Under the pieces are notes generated by a model, which was not told the DNA's origin, did no database searches, and was given only the letters and a program-made list of their open reading frames with translations. A program made the position numbers and the translations under genes. Of a stretch of 64,000 nucleotides of DNA, positions 1 to 12,095 are shown piece after piece (position 1 is the first letter of the stretch; each line of letters starts with the position of its first letter). The DNA is from Spirodela intermedia (Eukaryota; Streptophyta; Magnoliopsida; Alismatales; Araceae), in the NCBI GenBank assembly GCA_902729315.2, contig LR746264.1, positions 6,782,878-6,846,877 on the forward strand. Direction: 5' to 3'.

Positions 1-360
1 ATTTGTTAGTGCTACTACCTCAATCCATTATATTGTCCCCACCTCAGTTCTTCGTTACCTACGGGAGACCCATTCCCACTCCTTGTTTATGTCATTCACT
101 AAACCTTTGGACCTTGATGTCTGTACTGATGTTCATTGGGATAATGATCATGCTCTCTCAAAAAAGAAGCATCTGCATCTTTCTAGACTCCTCTCTCATC
201 CCCAAAAAGGAACAAGAGGTAGGTCGTCATCTCTCAGTCCCACACAAAGGCCTTGCACTACCCTATGATTGATACATTCGGCGATAGCTTCTTTGAGATT
301 TAAGCATAGCTTCCTCAGTTCTTACTCCATTTTATTGTGACAATGGCGCCACTTTGGGGA
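1..360 (+). mobile_element. Degraded Ty1/Copia polyprotein fragment (RNase H region)
   Basis: Frame-shifting translation of the + strand gives a decayed Copia RNase H region: a segment like VLRYLRETHSHSLF, then TKPLDL, then a piece resembling the family pattern CIFLGSSLIS-WKSKKQ, and near 325-345 the peptide TPFYCDNGAT, which matches the conserved CDN motif late in Copia RNase H. Stops and frameshifts show it is dead. It lies antisense inside the last visible intron of the FTSHI5-type gene. Downstream sequence at about 1070-1330 (GGCCTATT, TATATA, then CT-rich sequence) looks like a 3' LTR, but I could not define its ends. The family call rests on remembered motifs, not a search. Confidence 0.55.
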
Positions 361-994
361 TGTATTAAAAGAGGAATTGAAAAAAATAATGTTGGAACAA
401 CTCAGGGGTAGGGATATGGTCATAAAGTACAACAAAACTAAAACCAGAAGAGAAGGGGAAAAGGATGATAGCCTAAACTTGGAAAAAAGGAAATACGGAA
501 GCCGGATGTTGATATAGACCAAGACACTGACTCCAGCCAAAACCTTCAACATTCAAACTTGTGAGGATACATGCAAGTTTCTGAAAGTGTATGTGAATGA
601 AATAGTTTCAGTGGGGATTTTTATCCACTTTAAACTATGCGATAATCTCTCTTGAAAACATTGAGGGCACCTTGGAGGGCTCAGAAAGAAAAATTCGAAT
701 CTTCAACTCAACAAAAGAGTAAGCTCAAGGACCCAAGGAAAATAGACTACATGGAATGGCCACTTAGAGAGGAATTCAGTACACTCTACAAGTCGTCAGT
801 AATATTGTCATCCATGAGAGGACCAAATATATAGAAATTTATAATCAATTCATTCTCAACAGTACCTCCCCAAGACCGTCTCTTCATCAAATTTCTTTTG
901 TTGAGCAGCTTGCTGATTGATTCCCAAAGTCAGTTACCTATTCTATATTTATCCTGTCTTTCTTTGGGATCTTGGCTCTTGTACTTAAATATAA

Positions 995-1067
<73 letters not shown>

Positions 1068-4000
1068 TCTTAAGGTTCAAAATTCGTAGCACACAATCAG
1101 CATTACACTGTAAGACATGATTTGGGCTGGCCTAATGGGTGTATATTCTAAATAGCTCACTAGCACACAATGATAGTGGGCCTATTAAACTTTTATTCTA
1201 ATTGACTCTCTAAGAGGATATATACAGATTGCAATATCACCTGAGAGATACGCTCTCCATTTCTTTTTGTTCTCTCTAGTCGTGCTAGATTTAATTCATA
1301 CGAATCTATTCTCTTAGGTCGCATGATCAATAGACTATAACCAAAATTCTCGATTACATATGTAAAAACAACAAACTGATATAACTAAATAGAGAATCTA
1401 CGAAATAGCTCATAGCAGCAACAATCGTAAGGAAAGAACAAGAAACATACCCATCAAGTTCAACAAGAAGTTGATTTATAAAAGCTTCATGGTCTTGCTT
1501 CTTAGTATGAATAAACTGTCCACGAACGCCCGCGAAGAGGTCAAAGTCCTCGACAAAGATGATAACTGGTGCCTACGAAACAAAGTATCATTATTTTCAT
1601 CAAAAGCCCTGACGAAAGATAAATACAATCTAGGTCCTTTTACAAGGACTCCAAGTTAAATTCGCCATTGAATGATGCAAGTAAAATTTCAATGGCATTC
1701 CCAAAGTCAAAAAAATACTGTACGAAATCAATAGTTCTAATATATCTGATTTTTTAGCAGAGCACAACATTACAGAAATTTATTCCAAAACATGACATGA
1801 AGATAGAGTTCTTAATTTGAAAGTCATTTCATTATGTATAGGATGCCGAATATTTCATCAAACCAAGAATAGGTATGCAATATCCCTTCCAATTAAAGGT
1901 TTGGATTGGCATTTTTTCTACATGACCTAAAAGCTCCTCTTTGTCTAATTTTCTGCTGCGTCTTCAGTTTGTGTCAGATATGACTTCTTAATTAATAATG
2001 GACGAACAGATGTAAGACTCAAAATAGTGAGAGAGAGGGTAATATCAAAACTTTCACGAACTGCAACAGCATTGCAGTTATAGTAGTACTACAGATTATT
2101 ATGTTGACCACAGGGAGTAAAGGAAAACCTGTACAGATAGTATTCTATAGTATGAAAGATATTCTCTAAACTACAAAGACAAGAAGGATGGAGCACAACA
2201 GGCTACAATATAGATTTTTTAAGATTTGGATGAAAATGGAAATGGCCAAAAGCACCAGCATTTTAATAGATGTTCATAATTTAATGAAAACAGCAGGAGG
2301 AAACTTTAAATTTTAAAAGGGCAAGGATAATACAATGAATACAACGAATAGAGAGATATCTTCTCCAACAGAAGAAAATGATGGCTGGGAAAAAAAACAG
2401 CAGGTCCAACACTTACTGGTGCCTCTCTCCACAGTCAGCCCCAAGGCCTTTATGCATGATCATAACAATAGGTGTCTTTCCGCAAATAAAGTATAGAGAT
2501 GAGACTATATACAGTCTATGAGAACAAATAGAGCAATTATTCGGGTAATATTGCGAGACAGACGTAAAATTTCGAAAAACATAATGGTATTCAGCATGAT
2601 GGTGCTTTTCAAGAAAAGAAAAAAAAAAGGACTAAAGAAAGGCCAGAGATTAATATTAGGGAAATCCCAAAAACAAATGATTAATAAATTGGCTCATCTC
2701 TTTTTAGGTCATATGTTCATTATTTTTTGGGCCACCTGTCTATCTGGTAAGAATAATGGAAATGGTCAACAAGGTTGAGAGGACAAACCAAATCCCTTGC
2801 AGTTTGAAATAGCTCCCTGACATTTGATGCACTTTGCCCAACCCAAAGCCCAGCTTCCAGCTGGCGAGCTTTAACTTCAACAACAGGAACCTTGGCCTCT
2901 GCAGCAATGGCCAATGCAAGGGATGTTTTCCCCGTTCCTCTCTCACCAACAATAAGAACACCCTGCACCATAAACGAGACACAATCTGAGTAATATATGA
3001 TGTTGAATACACATCTCAGAGAAATATTAAGAGAAAAGGAGATCACTGTATATATCATCCAGTATCCTAGATATACCTCATCTTCAAAAGAATAATCAAT
3101 AGAAGATGTATGCCCGTATTCGACACTTGGTTGACCAGAATTTCCAATCATTTGACTATTCTTAAATTCCTTTCGATCGTATTCCAACTTTCCTCAAAAA
3201 AAGTGCACTCATTTTGCAGCCTTGCAAAGTGCTCTAACTTCCATTTCCTTACCTCCCAAAAGTCTTCTATCTCCACCCCCATCCATCAATGTAATATCGT
3301 TTCGGAATTTCAGCTTCCTCACAAATGAATCCACTAGAATGTCCCTATCTGATCCACGACGTCCCTTTCATCTGTACCCAAAAAACATGCTCTCGTACTA
3401 CTCAAAATCCTGCTAGTTTCATCAAGTGAAGAGAGCACTCTCGTGGAAAAACTATCTACTTTTTTTTACTGCAAAAACATAGCATATTCCGCGAGCCAAG
3501 TTCACAAGAACTCCAAGGATGGCAATACCAAATCACTCTCTGTACCATAAAATATGACTGTTTCTTCAAAAATACAATTCATCAATTGATGGGACATGGC
3601 ATCTTGAATTTCAAGTCTGAGGAAAAACAAAGTTTTCAAACTATAAAAATCTACAAAGTAACTACAAGAGATTATCGAACATTCAATCAAAGTTCTCACA
3701 ATTCTATTCTCAGCAGGAACATATCATTTATTTACTTAGCAGTCATACGCCATAATTCTGTTCATCTGTTAAAACCGCCAACTTGGGCGGATGAAACAAG
3801 ACAGGTTAGTTATGGACACTCTTCAAATGTCCACTGTTTAGAATGACCCATCAAAAGCTCTAGTTTCATGATTGTACAAACTAATAACTACAGAAAATCA
3901 TCTTCATGCTAGTTAATGAAGCAGGAAGAAAATTTACAAGAACATCATTACCCGTGGAGCACGAGCACCCATTTCTTGAAAAGCAGCAGGATTCCGTAAA

Positions 4001-7000
4001 AATGCAACTATTTCATTTATTTCCTCTCTCATAGAATCAACGCTTGAAAAATCATCCAGCCTTATTGGTGGATTTTTAACCCTCTGCAAATTCAAACAAT
4101 TAATAAGTGAAACAAAAAAAGGTAGAACACCCTTAAACATGCACTCAATGGAAGAATCAAAATACAGATGTCTAAAGAGCACCTTCATTTGTTCAAAAGC
4201 AGACTTTATAGGGTCAACACCTTCTTTTCTCCTGCGAATTCTTCGATTCAACCTAAATTGATGATAAAATCTCTGCATACAGTAAAACAGCACCAATACC
4301 CATTATATCAATCCAAATAAGAAGAAAAATTAGCTTAACAAGAATAAACCAGCATAACTACCCCTCATCATTAAGTGAAGAAACAATAATGAATAAACAA
4401 TGCAATCATTTTCACAGCAAACCTACTAATCACAAGTAATATGGGTGCACAATTTTGAGCATAAAACTTGCTCGTATCGCTAATTTTATCACGAAGGTAC
4501 CGACAATCTAGCCCCATGTCCCAAAACAAGCATCGTCAATTGCATTTTATCATAAAACATTCTACATTATCGACCTATAAAATTCTTTTTTCTCCTGCCC
4601 TACGTCATCCAAAAAGAAACCACAGGGTGAGAATCTATTTACAAATGTATTCGATTCCACAACAAGAACTATAGAGCACACAGATCTAATAATAAATGGA
4701 ATAATATCATAGGTAGAAACAGTTTGAAACTTTTTTAACTCACTTTTTTAGAAGGGAAACGAAAAAAGAAAGAGAAGCGTGACCAGAAAAAATGGTTAGA
4801 ATTGTGCCTATTCGAGGAAACTATTAAATCTATTTGAAGCCATAATCTTAAGAGGCATTCTCAGTATTGGATTACCAATTGACAAAGAATGCATAACACT
4901 TATAGCAAGTTAAGCAGCAACTTGCACCAGAACAAGACGATATGATTAACGATTACATGCATAAACTAGAAACCAGAAACACATAAATGTGATAGAACAA
5001 ATGGAACTTACCACTCTCCTCAACTTACGTAAGTTAGGATCCTTCCGGAAAGGCCCATATCCCAGTGCTCTAGGTATCTTCCTCATAAATCGGAGAACAT
5101 GAAACACAACAAAACCAAATAGAAGGCTCCTGAAAAGAAATCCAATAAACCACCAAAGGCTGTTGGTTTTATGTGACTTGAAATTGATTTCAGCCTCAGA
5201 CTGCCATTTTAGGTACCAAGTTGAGCCCACAAATTGATCTACTTCTTCAGGCCACGCCATGCCTAAGCTCATCCTTACCTAGGAGATGAAATGAATGTCC
5301 AATTAATATGTTGTATGCCAGCTAAGCCAATAAAATATGTTACAAGATAAATGATTAGCGTATGGACAAGCCTCACCGGCTTTGGAATAATGAACTCCAC
5401 AATGGGAAAGCCAATCATAATCATTATGTCATCAGTAGTATTTTTTATCTTTTTATAAACCCATTCCTTTCCATATGATACAATTGACGATTTCCATAGT
5501 CCAAGTAAGCACTGATATAGCAGCTTAGAAGATAAGACAAACTGCTGGCGTATGTCCAGTTCTGTGAATGGAATCCACATTAACTGCACAGTAGTTGGAA
5601 TACCAGATGATAACATTTTGATGTAGAGCCCATCAAAACCCCCAAAATCGTCAAAGAGTAGTTCAAATTCCTGAAAGAATCATAAACATGAAAAGGGATG
5701 ATGACCACAAGTTAAAAAAATGAATTTCAACTAAAAAAAACAGGCATTGGGGAATATGAGGAAGCAAAAATCAAAAATAAGTCACAGAGTTGCCAACCTT
5801 TATATCAACATAATATTCCTTGTCATCACCCTTAAGGGCAACATACATGGCACCCCAGTCATGTCGAATCCGCGCATACTCTAGTAGTTTCTTGGACACA
5901 GCATAGGGTACGGTGACAGGATCCATTTCCCACCTATTCTTTTCCTGATTATACCATGATCTCCCCACCACCCTGTCGCGATCCAGAAGGAGGCGTTCCT
6001 GCACAGTATAAAAAAGGCAATCATGGAAAATTGTTTCAACTAGTTCTTCAAACTCTCAGGCAAATTTGGGCCAACTTGAAAAGAAATCCTGAAGTTGGAG
6101 TAAAAAGTCGAGTTCTTTGAATGGACATTTTTGCAGAATGTTCAAGTACAGCCACAAACCCCATAGATATCATGCTGTGCTTATGAATTATCAACCATGA
6201 TACTTCAAAGAGAATTTTTCATTTACTTCATCAGAGTATTGAGCCACCCAAGTGAAAATCCATTTGGAATGAGTAGACTAGGTCCATCTACTTTTAACTG
6301 CAAAATTATACCCATCTTCCAGAATAGAACTATTCAAACACCTATACTCCACTCACTATGAATTGAGATATAAAGCTGAACCCAATCAGATAACGATGAC
6401 GAGAACCGTTGTGGATTTCCTTTTTTCTCTGATGTAGTTTCTCATGTACTTGACCTCAGACCTAGCTTGGGAAACAGGGTTGGTGTGACAAATTTCAATC
6501 CACCAACCACTTCCCACTGTAGGGTTTCTGTACTTCGGGAGTTTTTTCTTCAAAAACCAGCACAATTCCGAAGTTAGCATAAGACCGACTCATATATTTT
6601 CTGAGCACATTATTCATTTAAATTTGACATATAAGCAATGTTTGAGGGAGCAACCTTTCGTGGCAGTTATGGCTGACTACACACTGGAGAACATGTCCAT
6701 TCCATGTTGTCTATAGTCATCGATGAGATGCCTCTTAATGACGTGATCATAAGAAGAGTGATGAGGACTGCCACTTCCATGCGTTTTCAATAAGATATTT
6801 ATCTCTCTGAAACAAGTTGGTAACCATTTTTTTTCATCTGCAGTCACTAGTTGCACCTATATTTTAAAATATAACTTTAGATATTTGTTTTCATGAATAT
6901 ATTGCTACAGCTCTCTACAAGTTCTTCAGAGAAACACTTGATCCTTTTGTCTTCTCACCAACTAATATAAACAACCCCCCACATCTATAAACCTTTTTGG

Positions 7001-10000
7001 CATCAATAATAGATGCCAAGTTAGTTCTCTTCAGAGGGAAAGGTCAGAGCCTGCTTCCTCTATTTGAGATGAAAAAACAACAGAAAAACATGCAATTACT
7101 AAGTTGCAGACGAACATACTCGTCCAAAAATCTTCTAAAAAAATAAGAAATTCAGATAGAGAGTAAACATCACGACAACATTCTATCATTGATTTAATGG
7201 ATAGATTTTAGTTGCCACCGAAAAAAAAAAAAGGTTGTTCTACGTACTCCCTCTAAGACCCATGTAGAAATTGTAATCACAACATCATCTACTTATTGGC
7301 ATCCAAGGCTGAACTAGTTACAATTTTAGCACGAGATGTGGCCTTACATTGGAGGGAGGGGTACATAGCTTAAAAACAACCGAGTTCTCCACATAACCAG
7401 TATTCTCTGGGTCGAAACATGCAAAAGCAATGATAATGTAAATAGTGTGAAATGTTAAAAATAATGCGATCTTTAAAAAATTACCCAACCTTCATCAATC
7501 TCCATTAGGTTCATGTATTGAAGATGAAAGTCATAGCATAGCATGCCAGGAACCCATCACACAGGATTCACTTCACTACATAACCTAGAGCAAACTTCTC
7601 ATTGAGTTCGGAAACAGAAAAAAATTTCTTACAGAATTCAAAAACCAGAGGACGTGACCCAAACATCAATGTCCATACTATAAACTTGCAGAGAAAGAAT
7701 CACTATCTAGCAATAGTATGAAAACAAAAAACTTTCAGAAAATGTTAATTATCAAAACATACAACTAAGCTGACTAACTTATGAAACAACAAACGGAAGA
7801 GTAGATCTGGGATACATGATTTTGTGTGATTTAATGATTGTGCAATTCGTCACTTGAGATCCACCCACCATAATAAATTAACAGTGATTTGCCATGCACT
7901 AAGACGTTTTTCAAGAGCAAGCATGTGTCACAACGAACTGAATCAGCACACTGCATTGCAAAAGAGAAGCCCGATTCATAAGTGAAGATAACTATGCAGA
8001 GCTGATCTGCAATACATTGCCATGCAATGCAATATGACAATTTAAGAGAAATTATCCATCATAGTCCATTCAATAGGCAGACTACATCACAAATGCATCG
8101 TCAGAGTGAATCACACCATTCTAAAGATAAACAATATGCAGACAAACATCAGGGGAGAAAAGTTTCATCAAGTTAATTCTGATGAAAAAACTACCTGCCT
8201 CAGTTTAATGTATTCCTTTCGGTAGTCCTCATTTTCCACCAATTCTCTTTTGAGGTTCGCCTTGGTTTCTTCACGCCACTTTTTCCATCCATGAAACAAG
8301 TGTAGGCGAATTGCCTTTGGGACTGTAACTTCTTTTTGTCCAAACATCCACTTTAACTCAACTTCTGGAAAACCTTTCACAACCTCATCATCAGGTGTAT
8401 AAACAAGAAAGCGCTTTTCATCTCCAAATGTCTTCATCTTATTTCTTATGCGATCTTCCAGATTCCTTTGAAGCTCTTTTGACTTTTTGAAGGCCTTCCT
8501 CACATTTAGAACGAACTTCCGAGTGCTTTGATCCATGAAAGACTCTGCATCCTCGAGCTCCATGACTGATGGCAGAACTATTTGCTCCAGATAGCTCCTA
8601 CGAACTGTTTCTAGATCTTTTTTTATCTCAAGTGATGAGAGCTTGCTTGGACTCTTTGCCTGACTGTGACCGAATATAAATCAGTGTAAGCGGTTAAAAA
8701 TGAGAGCTTGCTAGAACTACATTCACATTTGGCAGAACTATTTGACAATGTGAGAAAATGATACAGAAAGCAATATCCCGTAGTAATGCGAGCACAAAAG
8801 CATGTTGCTTCCACCATCTCATTTAAGTCACTCAGCAGGAAGGCTGCCCCACATAAGGCACTAAAGTTAAATTTCTCGTAGTAATGCAGAAAATATCATT
8901 TTTCGCAGCACTTTGTAGTATTCATTCCTCTATGTCGGTTAATTATATGAACAAATACAGAAGGTTTATATCGACAAGATGGACTTTGATGAGATGAAAA
9001 CGTGGGTAGATGCACAGGAAAAAGGAAATCATTGCACACTAATGAGTACTATGAAAATCCTGATGACACAGGGAATAGGAGTGTAAGGGAGAGGAACTGA
9101 GATATGTAATGTGAAAATTCAGTTCACTAAGCAGTCAAGACAAAGTCAACCAAGCTTTATCTTGCTCCAGCCTGCTTCATTTATTAGTCAAGCCAAAATT
9201 AAGGAACTTTGGATGTTAACAGAGGTTAACTCTTCTAATACCCACAACCATGTCCAAGCTAATAATTGTCTCACAAAGGTATACTTGTTCCTCATCAATA
9301 CACATTTATGCCATTTACTTCGAAAATACGAGCTAGGTACTAAAGAAGAAATAGACGAGCTGGGTATGAGGCACTAAATGGACACGAATGGACGCACTCC
9401 TGAACAAAGGAAGAATTTTGCAAGTTCAAGCTTGACCTTGTGAAGGTTTTGCGCAAGATTTTTTTTCATAACAAGGATGAATAAGAAAAGTAGAGTTTTT
9501 AAGAAGTTTAATCGCGAGTTGTCAATTTGGAGTAGCATTTATACATCAGCTTTACAAAGTATTGAATTTTAGGATAACAATTCCCGGAAGAACTATGACA
9601 AGCAAGACAGTTCTGAAGACTCCACCAGCCAAAAGAAGACTATATTAATGATGAAGGATCCATAGGTTGATCAGTGCCTAGATATACCAAAATATAATAA
9701 AACATGACCAGATGCAAGTATAGACCATAAGATCCAATAATCTGTATCAATATCTTCACAATTGGTATTCGTAAGTCATATGAATCGATATAAGCACCAG
9801 AGAAAAGTAACACAGAAGGATAGTTAGAAGTCAGGTCCATTGGCTAGGAGAAATGGGGTTCTATGATTGGGTTGAAAATAGTCATATGGAGACCACTCTC
9901 CAAAGCATAGGAGCAAAGGTTTTAGAAAACTGAATCGTCTAGAAGGAATTTGGCTTCAGTAGATAGGTGCTCTACGTTCTCTTAATAAAATGCATATATC

Positions 10001-11348
10001 ATATGCTGATAAGAGAAAAAGAGAGTCAACCATAAAGGACGCACTGAGGAACTCTAATTAGGGAGGTGTTGGACATAAATACAGTCTTAATCCCTATAAG
10101 ATGAGAACATATAAAGAGCTCTTCCATGAAAGAATGTCGGACAATGAAGGCAAAATATTTAACCATGGAACATTTAAACTAGAAGAAGGGATGAAACTGA
10201 CTATTTATAAGCAGTGGAAAATTGAACCTGAAAAATCACAGAAGGGGATAATTCAATGAGCACCTAATCTGACTATCTAAAAGATTAATGGAAAACTCGC
10301 AGCGACTGGCCTTCCAGTTCTTCATTCTTTCTGATTTCTTCCGTCCGTAGCTTGACCACTGTCAACATAACTAGACATGGCATACGATAAACCAGTAATC
10401 ATGGCGTAGGGATGATAAACAGTACCTGTCAAGTACCTCCTGCTTCAACCAAAGCCTAAACCTCTCCACCAGCAGCTCGCTTTCCCTCTCTATAAACGAA
10501 AGTTCCCTGATTGCAATGCTATATGTCAATGTCTCTCTCCTGAGCATCTTGTCATCTAGCTCTCCAACCTTCTCCCACAAGACATTATACTCTTCATCTG
10601 CCAGGTTTATTCTATTTTCCAAAATAGCCACCTTCTCCTTCACATCTTCACTGTCCTTATCCAATAACCTATCCCGCTCCTTCCCTGCAGTCAATGCAGC
10701 GTCCAGGACCTCCCCTGACTGCTTTACGAGTTCTAACTTCTCCTTCCTCAGCAGCCTCAGTTCCGAGTTAAGCACGTCGAGGACCTCTTTCTGCACCTCC
10801 TTCCTCTTTACTTTCACCTCCCTTAGGGCCTCGTGGACAGCATTCATATTCCCTTTAGACAACTTCACAGCTTCGATCCTTTGCAGGAGAACTGAAACAG
10901 ACTCCAGCAGTCTCCGAGTGTAGCTGGAGAACTCATGATCCAGCGGACTAAGAACCTCGCTTTTCGCGCCAGCCTTGCCCCTAGTTTCGTCCTTGGACGT
11001 CACAGTTGCAGCAGGCGCGGCAAGAACGTGAACCCGCTGGACAGGAAATGGTAAAAAACCGACCGCGGCACAGAACAACGCCAATGTTAAAGGTCTCGCC
11101 AAATTCTTGCCCATTTCCGTTATCTTGCTAGCGTGAGAAAAGGGGGCAACAGGAGACGCGGATGTGGGGCGGCACCCACAGGGATGCTCATCGGACAATT
11201 CACATCGAAACCGGTACCGTGGGAATTTCACGCCGGTGGGAGGAATGGCACGGGAAATGCGATTGAAATACCGGTGCCTGGAGACAGGAACCACAGAGGA
11301 TGTGAGCCGGGTAGAGGTATTGAAGGGACCGAATGTAGCCCAATCCAT
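1..11348 (-). CDS. FTSHI5: FTSHI5-type inactive FtsH protein, chloroplast (3' end off window)
   Basis: FtsHi proteins belong to the plastid FtsH/AAA+ family but lack protease activity; they are linked to a chloroplast envelope AAA complex associated with protein import. Exons on the minus strand: 11348-10437, 10350-10297 (least certain), 8659-8195, 5998-5798, 5670-5368, 5278-5012, 4272-4183, 4083-3952, 2962-2789, 1572-1451. All are phase 0 except the last, which ends inside a codon. About 906 residues are visible; the Arabidopsis protein is about 1320. The N-terminus has a transit-like region, a hydrophobic segment near residue 85 and a long coiled coil; a second membrane segment (WWFIGFLFRSLLFGFVVF) precedes the AAA domain. 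Walker A is GERGTGKTS (814-822). Walker B reads FVEDFD instead of FIDEID. The protease half is outside the window. Similarity to Arabidopsis At3g04340 runs through most exons. The alternative end of exon 1 at 10426 breaks the phase. Confidence 0.9.
361..1450. other. Intronic sequence with no exon found
   Basis: This is the 5' part of the intron after the FTSHI5 exon at 1451-1572, extending off the left edge. I looked on the minus strand for the next FtsH exon (family text resembling FEKQDG..LMATTRN) and did not find it, so the remaining roughly 390 codons should lie left of the window. The contents are the AAT microsatellite and AT-rich, possibly LTR-derived sequence. Confidence 0.6.
995..1067. 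repeat. (AAT)n microsatellite
   Basis: About 24 AAT units interrupted once by AGT near 1029. It lies in the intron of the FTSHI5-type gene next to the Copia remnant. Confidence 0.95.
3081..3420 (-). pseudogene. Coding-like remnant inside an FTSHI5 intron, unrecognised
   Basis: Between the exons at 3952 and 2962, the minus strand has protein-like stretches in more than one frame: one with VDSFVRKLKFRND and MEVRALCKAAK, then a stop, then in the 3187-3080 part MEYDRKEFKNSQ and SVEYGHTSSIDYSFEDE ending at a GT. The FTSHI5 reading frame joins cleanly from APR (exon ending 3952) to GVLIVGER (exon from 2962) without it, so it is not needed for the main product. It may be a decayed transposon or an inserted exon. 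I do not recognise the family. Confidence 0.3.
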
Positions 11349-12095
11349 GGCGGGGCTGAGCGAGGAAAGACGGCCGCTCCTGCAAATATCTCGACGTCAC
11401 ACTCCGCCGAGCAGAGTTCTCTTCACCGCCCTGCCCATCTCTGATCCTTTCCCCGCGGCGCCTTCCCCCCGGCGGAGAGTCGCCGGAGCTTCAGCCTTTG
11501 GAGGAAGACTGAAGGGTTTTAGATAAACCAGAATAAAAGATATCTGACCGGGGAGGTTACAGCTTTTTACATGTGAACCGTGATAACTATTGTATTTGTG
11601 AATATAACCATATAAATTCCACCTGTATAACTACATATTCTAATAACAAGGAAAGTATTTAATACGACTTCTAACCGCTTAAATAAGGCCTTACATTTGC
11701 CACGTGTTAGAAGGATTATTTCCATATTTGGCGGGGACCCTCACCGGGAAGAAATTCAATCGACACCGTCCATTTTTTATGCGGGGGCATTCGCAGCGCC
11801 ACGTCACCAGAACTGTCGAGCCAGCTTTCCCGCTCGCCCACTTTCCGCGCCAAATCTAAAAGACCCTAAGATTTGGCTCCCAAGACGACGGAATGGTGGT
11901 GTCGCTGGTGCAAAGGTCACTACATCGGCTGTGGGCTGACGAGCAACGGGAAGAACGAAGGCTCAGGCAGTGTTCGTGAATCAAATCTTCAGGACGTCTC
12001 ACCGATTCCTTGCGTGCTCACCGATCCATTCTTCTTCAGATGTCCTGTTTTGATCTAAATCGTTGAACTCTTCGGGCGACGCTTGTTCTGAGGAA
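11349..12095. promoter_or_regulatory. Divergent promoter between FTSHI5 and the BRCT-PHD gene, with E2F-like motifs
   Basis: Only 747 bp separate the two start codons, so the genes share a promoter region. Three E2F-type motifs stand out: TTTGGCGGGG at 11727-11736, TTTCCCGC at 11826-11833 and the near-palindrome TTTCCGCGCCAAA at 11842-11854. A G-box CACGTG lies at 11701-11706. The E2F cluster is 240-370 bp from the BRCT start codon, which fits a DNA-repair or cell-cycle gene. Motifs are read directly; regulation is inferred. Confidence 0.5.

Noticed and set aside
3110-3846. Short + strand frames between 3110 and 3846
   Set aside because: They lie antisense in a FTSHI5 intron and do not resemble any family.
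10426-11348. FTSHI5 exon 1 ending at 10426 with donor GTACTG
   Set aside because: It ends in phase 2 and no following acceptor restores an open frame; the donor at 10437 (phase 0) with the 10350-10297 exon does.
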